DNA of 64,000 bases from Deltaproteobacteria bacterium (GTDB lineage: Bacteria > Desulfobacterota > Binatia > Binatales > Binataceae). The stretch covers positions 1-64,000 of the forward strand of contig JAJXYF010000026.1 in NCBI GenBank assembly GCA_021780755.1, given 5' to 3'. The position numbers and the translations under genes were made by a program. Below the pieces are notes generated by a model, which saw nothing but the letters and a program-made list of their open reading frames with translations, was not told where the DNA came from and searched no databases. Below, piece after piece: positions 60,540-64,000 of the stretch. The first letter of the stretch is position 1; the number at the start of each line of letters is the position of its first letter.

Positions 60540-61379
60540 ATGCGCAGACTCGAAGGAAAAGTCGCGGTAATTACCGGCGCCGCCAGCGGAATGGGTCGAA
60601 CGACTGCCGCCCGTTTCGCCGGCGAGGGCGCCAACGTCGTGATCGCGGACCTCAACGTCGAGGGCGGGGAATCGGCCGTCCGCGAATGCAAGGAGAACGG
60701 CGGCAACGCGGTCTTCCAATTGACCGACGTGACGTCAGAAACCGCCATCAAGGCCGCGATCGATCGTGCCGTCAAGGAGTACGGCAAACTCGACATCATG
60801 TTCAACAACGCCGGTCTGGCCGGCGCGCTCGGAACGATCGAGGAAGTCACGACCGGGAACTGGGATCGCACGTTCGCGATTTTGCTGCGCGCGGTCTTCG
60901 TCGGCATCAAGTACTCGATTCCGGAGATGCGCAAGGCGGGTGGCGGCTCGATCATCTCGACCGCATCGGTCGCGGGCTTGCGTGGTGGTGCGGGTCCCCT
61001 GCCCTACAGCGTGGCCAAGGCGGGCGTGGTCCATCTGACCAAATGCGCGGCGATCGAACTCGGCCCGCAGCAGATCCGCGTCAACTGTATCTGCCCCGGC
61101 GGCATCAACACGCCGTTGATTCATCAGCATATCCCGGGCGGAGAGCCGGTCGCGCGACAGGTACTCAACACGATTCAACCGATCCCGCGCGCCGGCACAG
61201 GAGAGGATATCGCGGGGATGGCGCTCTATCTCGCGAGCGACGATTCCCAATGGGTAACCGGTACCGCGATGGTGGTGGATGGCGGCCTGATGGCCGGTGG
61301 CAATCTCTTCGGCGGCGGTGCGGCGAGTCCGTTCAGCGTCGGCGCGAAGTGGTCGGGTCCGTCGTTCGAAAAGGAATAG
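60540..61379 (+). CDS. Short-chain dehydrogenase/reductase
   Basis: A 279-aa classical SDR with TGAASGMGR cofactor motif, NNAG, catalytic Ser in STASVAGLRGG, YxxxK (YSVAK) and the PGGINTPL segment. The Asp-rich end of beta-2 (ADLNVEGG) suggests NAD(H) preference. The specific substrate cannot be named; the C-terminal Gly/Pro-rich extension (GGNLFGGGAASPFSVGAKW) is unusual. AAAAGGAAAAG upstream of ATG 60540 is a plausible ribosome-binding site. Single gene. Confidence 0.85.
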   Translation: MRRLEGKVAVITGAASGMGRTTAARFAGEGANVVIADLNVEGGESAVRECKENGGNAVFQLTDVTSETAIKAAIDRAVKEYGKLDIMFNNAGLAGALGTIEEVTTGNWDRTFAILLRAVFVGIKYSIPEMRKAGGGSIISTASVAGLRGGAGPLPYSVAKAGVVHLTKCAAIELGPQQIRVNCICPGGINTPLIHQHIPGGEPVARQVLNTIQPIPRAGTGEDIAGMALYLASDDSQWVTGTAMVVDGGLMAGGNLFGGGAASPFSVGAKWSGPSFEKE

Positions 61380-61387
61380 CCGCGAAG

Positions 61388-61463
61388 GAAATTGCCGAGG
61401 AACGCAAAATTGAGGTTTTTTCCGTGCACTGAGACCTCACAGAGGTCTCAGACTTCCCGTTTG
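61388..61463 (+). repeat. Dispersed palindromic repeat, copy 4
   Basis: GGAAATTGCCGAGGAACGC, a T-run, then hairpin CTGAGACCTC (61429-61438) with GAGGTCTCAG (61442-61451), loop ACA, followed by ACTTCCCGTTTG. Relative to copies 1 and 2 one A-T pair has become G-C on both arms, a compensatory change. It lies between convergent genes. The rest of the 61380-61577 gap shows no feature. Confidence 0.65.
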
Positions 61464-61577
61464 TAAAGATGCTGGAGGCGCCCTTAGAAAAGCTGATCGT
61501 GACGACCCTCACGATACTCGAACGAACGGGCGAATAACCAGTAGTCGGCGAGGCCGGTTAATTCAGCACGCCTTGGG

Positions 61578-61835
61578 CTAATTCAGCTCGTGTGCACGCT
61601 CCAGGTTGAGATGCTCGACCAGGCTGCGAGCATCCGCGCGTGGCCGAAAATGATAGTCGAGCGGCGTATGCGGGCCTCCACACACCGGCACCGCCTCCAT
61701 GTAGCCGCAAATACAACGGTAAATGAACATCGGGCGGCCCTCGACCTCACGACGGTAAAAACCGAGGAAGCGGTGTTTGGACTGGTCCTGTTGATGCTGA
61801 TGTCCGCTATGCGCCTTCACTGTACGTAACCCCAA
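61578..61835 (-). CDS. Small Cys-rich protein with LepB-like segment
   Basis: An 85-aa ORF (TTG start at 61835, GTG at 61820 also possible). Residues 21-42 read HRFLGFYRREVEGRPMFIYR, which matches the C-terminal LepB segment in this window (RFWGLVDRDEVEGRAMFIYW) at about 13 of 20 aligned positions, with nucleotide similarity too. It is followed by CICGYMEAVPVCGG, three Cys that could hold a metal. Codon third positions are moderately GC-rich. It may be a decayed fragment of a signal-peptidase gene fused to a Cys segment, or an unrelated small protein. Function unknown. Confidence 0.4.
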   Translation of the reverse strand: MGLRTVKAHSGHQHQQDQSKHRFLGFYRREVEGRPMFIYRCICGYMEAVPVCGGPHTPLDYHFRPRADARSLVEHLNLERAHELN

Positions 61836-62038
61836 GCACGTTCGGGTTAGCCACGTTTATAGCAGTGAATGATATATTAGGGAAGGGACTCGTTGCATTT
61901 AATTGCTTTTGCACGTCACGACATTCCGTGCATCACCAAAATGGCGAACAAAAGACGAATGAAATTGGCCGCATGTCCGGCCAATTTGACCGCTATGCAC
62001 GCGCGAAAGGGTTAGGTTTGTGACTGCGCCCGCGACGG

Positions 62039-62749
62039 TCAGCGTGTCGCGCGACGTTCCAGCTTACGAATTCGCTGGTCCTGGTCCTTGGTCTGCACGG
62101 TGACCCGATCATCGAAGCGTTCGAACTTGCGCGTGAGGCTCGTCAGCGCCTTGTTCGCCTGCTTCAGCTCGGCGTCGAGTTTCTTGATGACGGTATCGGC
62201 GGAAGCGGTGATCCCCGCGCGGAGCTGCGCGGAGGCGGCCGGGATTTCGCGGCCGATTTCCGTGCGCGCCATGGACAGTTCCTTGCGCAGCGCATCGCCG
62301 ACGGCGGCCATCTCACGGCTCAACTGCTCGCGCGCCGCAGCGGTCGCACGATCGAGTTCCGCGGTCAGACGCTGGCGTCCGCGCTCGGCCTCGTCGACGG
62401 CCTGTTGCTGAAGATCGTGGCGCGTGGAAGCGAGTTGTTCGCGAAATTCGATGCGCGTGGCGCCCAGGTTCTCACCGATGCGGACCATCTCGGCGCCCAG
62501 ATCCGCGCGCGTGATCGCAACGCCTTCGCGATTCTCCGCGATGCGATCCGAAAGGAAGCGCACCTGGCGGCCGACCTCGCTGAACTGCCCAACGATCTCC
62601 TCGCGCAACGCGTCGAGCCGCCCGCCAAAACCAGTGACGGCCTCGAGAACGAGGTCGAAGCGCGCCGCCAGTTGCTCCAGGATCGCCCCCATCTTGACCT
62701 CCACTTCCTTGGCCTCCACTGACTCTTTCGCCTCCACGTCTTCGGTCAC
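62039..62749 (-). CDS. Coiled-coil protein of unknown function
   Basis: A 236-aa soluble protein that is almost entirely helical, with heptad-like charge patterns (GGRLDALREEIVGQFSEVGR, AELDRATAAAREQLSREMAA, KLDAELKQANKALTSLTRKF). The start TEDVEAKESVEAKEVEVKM is strongly acidic/basic. No catalytic motif, no signal peptide, no membrane helix. Such proteins often act as scaffolds or as DUF-type tail-fibre-like helices, but I recognise no family. ATG 62749. Transcribed in the same direction as lepB, which lies 54 bases upstream. Confidence 0.6.
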   Translation of the reverse strand: MTEDVEAKESVEAKEVEVKMGAILEQLAARFDLVLEAVTGFGGRLDALREEIVGQFSEVGRQVRFLSDRIAENREGVAITRADLGAEMVRIGENLGATRIEFREQLASTRHDLQQQAVDEAERGRQRLTAELDRATAAAREQLSREMAAVGDALRKELSMARTEIGREIPAASAQLRAGITASADTVIKKLDAELKQANKALTSLTRKFERFDDRVTVQTKDQDQRIRKLERRATR

Positions 62750-62803
62750 TGCCGGCTCCCCTCTATAGCGTACCTTGCATCAGGTGACGACCCCTGAGCG
62801 ACG

Positions 62804-63517
62804 CTATCTGACCACCTTGCCGAAGCGGTCCCATCGAATCGGGAGCCATCCACTGCCGTCGCTGTCCCACGACCAGTAGATGAACATCGCGCGACCCTCG
62901 ACTTCGTCGCGATCGACTAGGCCCCAGAAGCGGCCGTCGTAGCTGTGGTCGCGATTATCGCCCATCATCAGGTACTGCCCGTCGGGAACCTTGAGCGGGC
63001 CGAAATAGTCGCGCGGAGAACCCTCCTGCCGCTCGTCTGGAGTTACCTCGAAATGCGCATGGGGATCGTCGGCCAGGACTCCATCGCGGTAGAGTTTGCC
63101 CGCCTTGACCTCGATCGTATCGCCGGGCACACCGATCACCCGCTTGATAAAGTCCTTGGTCGGATCGGGCGGAAAGACAAACACCACCACGTCGCCCCGA
63201 TGAACCGGCTCGAGTTTGAACACATAATGTCCCCAGGGAATTTCATTCTCAAACGGAGTGAGTCCAAACAACGAATCCGGCAGGCGCAACCCGTAAATCA
63301 GCTTGTTGACGATTATGTGGTCGCCTACCAGCAAGGTCGGCTCCATCGAGCCCGACGGTATCTTATACGCCTGGATGAAAAAGGTGCGCAGGACGATCGC
63401 CAGCGCCAGCGCGATGATGAACGCCTCGGAGTACTCGCGCGCGGCGGATTTTTCCGGCGGCGGCTCGGCGCGCGACGCGGTGGAGGTCGATTGATTTTTC
63501 AGCAGCGGTTGGGGCAC
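62804..63517 (-). CDS. lepB: Signal peptidase I
   Basis: Removes signal peptides from exported proteins at the inner-membrane periplasmic face. The 237-aa product has one N-terminal membrane helix (EAFIIALALAIVLRTFFIQA), the catalytic Ser57 in IPSGSMEPTLL, Lys125 in DFIKRVIGVPGD, and box E GDNRDHSYDGRFWG. All S26 catalytic residues are intact. It starts 8 bases after lepA in the same direction, the usual lepA-lepB order. Confidence 0.95.
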   Translation of the reverse strand: MPQPLLKNQSTSTASRAEPPPEKSAAREYSEAFIIALALAIVLRTFFIQAYKIPSGSMEPTLLVGDHIIVNKLIYGLRLPDSLFGLTPFENEIPWGHYVFKLEPVHRGDVVVFVFPPDPTKDFIKRVIGVPGDTIEVKAGKLYRDGVLADDPHAHFEVTPDERQEGSPRDYFGPLKVPDGQYLMMGDNRDHSYDGRFWGLVDRDEVEGRAMFIYWSWDSDGSGWLPIRWDRFGKVVR

Positions 63518-63524
63518 GCCCAGC

Positions 63525-64000
63525 CTACTCCCCGACCTTCAGCAGGGCCAGGAACGCCTCCTGCGGAATTTCGACGCGTCCAACCTGTTTCATTCGCCGC
63601 TTACCTTCCTTCTGCTTCTCCAGCAGTTTGCGTTTGCGCGTGATGTCTCCGCCATAGCATTTCGCGGTGACGTTCTTGCGCAGCGCCTTGACGCTTTCGC
63701 GCGCGATTATCTTGGCGCCGATCGCCGCCTGAATCGCCACGTCAAACATCTGGCGCGGGATCAATTCACGCATTTTCTCGCACAGCACGCGCCCCCGGTC
63801 ATAGGCTTTGTCGCGATGCACGATAACGGACAGCGCGTCCACCGGTTCGCCATTGATCCGAATGTCCAATTTAACCAGATGCTCCGGACGGAAGTCCAGA
63901 AACTCATAGTCGAGCGACGCGTACCCGCGCGTCGCCGATTTCAGGCGATCGTAAAAATCGAAGACGATCTCCGCCAATGGCATCTCGTAATGCAGGATGG
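63525..64000 (-). CDS. lepA: Elongation factor 4 (LepA), C-terminal part
   Basis: The frame is open to the window edge at 64000 and gives about 157 residues of the LepA C-terminal half: [60 protein letters not shown] and the end [20 protein letters not shown]. This is the LepA-specific C-terminal domain, which sets it apart from EF-G. LepA back-translocates or remodels the ribosome. The GTPase domain is beyond the window. Followed at 8 bases by lepB. Confidence 0.93.
   Translation of the reverse strand, partial: ILHYEMPLAEIVFDFYDRLKSATRGYASLDYEFLDFRPEHLVKLDIRINGEPVDALSVIVHRDKAYDRGRVLCEKMRELIPRQMFDVAIQAAIGAKIIARESVKALRKNVTAKCYGGDITRKRKLLEKQKEGKRRMKQVGRVEIPQEAFLALLKVGE

Overview
The window is a GC-rich bacterial chromosome segment (roughly 63-66% GC by eye, with short AT-richer patches) from a Gram-negative organism: it encodes LpxC for lipid A, many lipoproteins with lipoboxes, an RlpA/SPOR protein and LepB. 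The mix of genes (MoxR/CoxE-type VWA pair, bifunctional-nuclease-domain protein, response regulator-LpxC fusion, thiolase with a DUF35 partner, MJ0042/DUF3426 protein) suggests a deltaproteobacteria-like lineage such as Desulfobacterota or Binatota. The phylum assignment is an inference and was not tested. Almost everything is housekeeping chromosome; the only clear mobile DNA is one decayed IS1595-family element.

Layout. 1-112: start of a lipoprotein gene running off the left edge. 506-2968: uvrB. 3035-14357: a pyrimidine operon with its own control region (promoter, PyrR-binding hairpin, leader ORF, attenuator), then pyrR, a three-part pyrB-pyrI(zinc)-pyrR fusion, pyrC, carA, carB, recG and a NUDIX gene. 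14430-18781: lipoprotein metalloprotease, RlpA-like protein, dGTPase-like protein, TPR protein. 19076-21249: IS1595-family element with 26-bp inverted repeats, an 8-bp target duplication, a frameshifted transposase and passenger genes. 21466-28753: DsbA-like protein, YfgM-like protein, BFN protein, VWA and MoxR pair, FAD oxidoreductase, NRDE protein. 28804-34143 (minus strand): small membrane protein, NtrY-type kinase, receiver-LpxC fusion, pteridine-reductase-like SDR and QueC, probably one operon. 34523-42952: two lipoproteins, a degenerate EF-G paralogue, BirA, ValS-NadC and tRNA-Leu(CAG). 43144-48435: two glycosyltransferases, a zinc-ribbon membrane protein, GcvH, alanine dehydrogenase. 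48484-54192: HisS-AspS-lipoprotein operon and a thiolase/DUF35 pair. 54579-64000: lipoprotein, ComEC, UvrC, SDR, a small Cys protein, a coiled-coil protein, LepB and the C-terminal part of LepA.

Three things stand out. (1) The pyr leader combines a PyrR-type hairpin, a leader peptide whose ribosome-binding site lies in that hairpin, and an intrinsic terminator inside the leader ORF; the ORF is coupled to pyrR by an ATGA overlap. The second gene of the operon is a rare aspartate transcarbamoylase fused to a PyrI zinc domain and a second PyrR domain. (2) An NtrX-like receiver domain is fused to LpxC beside an NtrY-type kinase, with three tandem Shine-Dalgarno-like decamers just before its start codon; this suggests kinase-controlled lipid A synthesis. 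(3) A family of small palindromic intergenic repeats with compensatory base changes is scattered over at least four intergenic regions.
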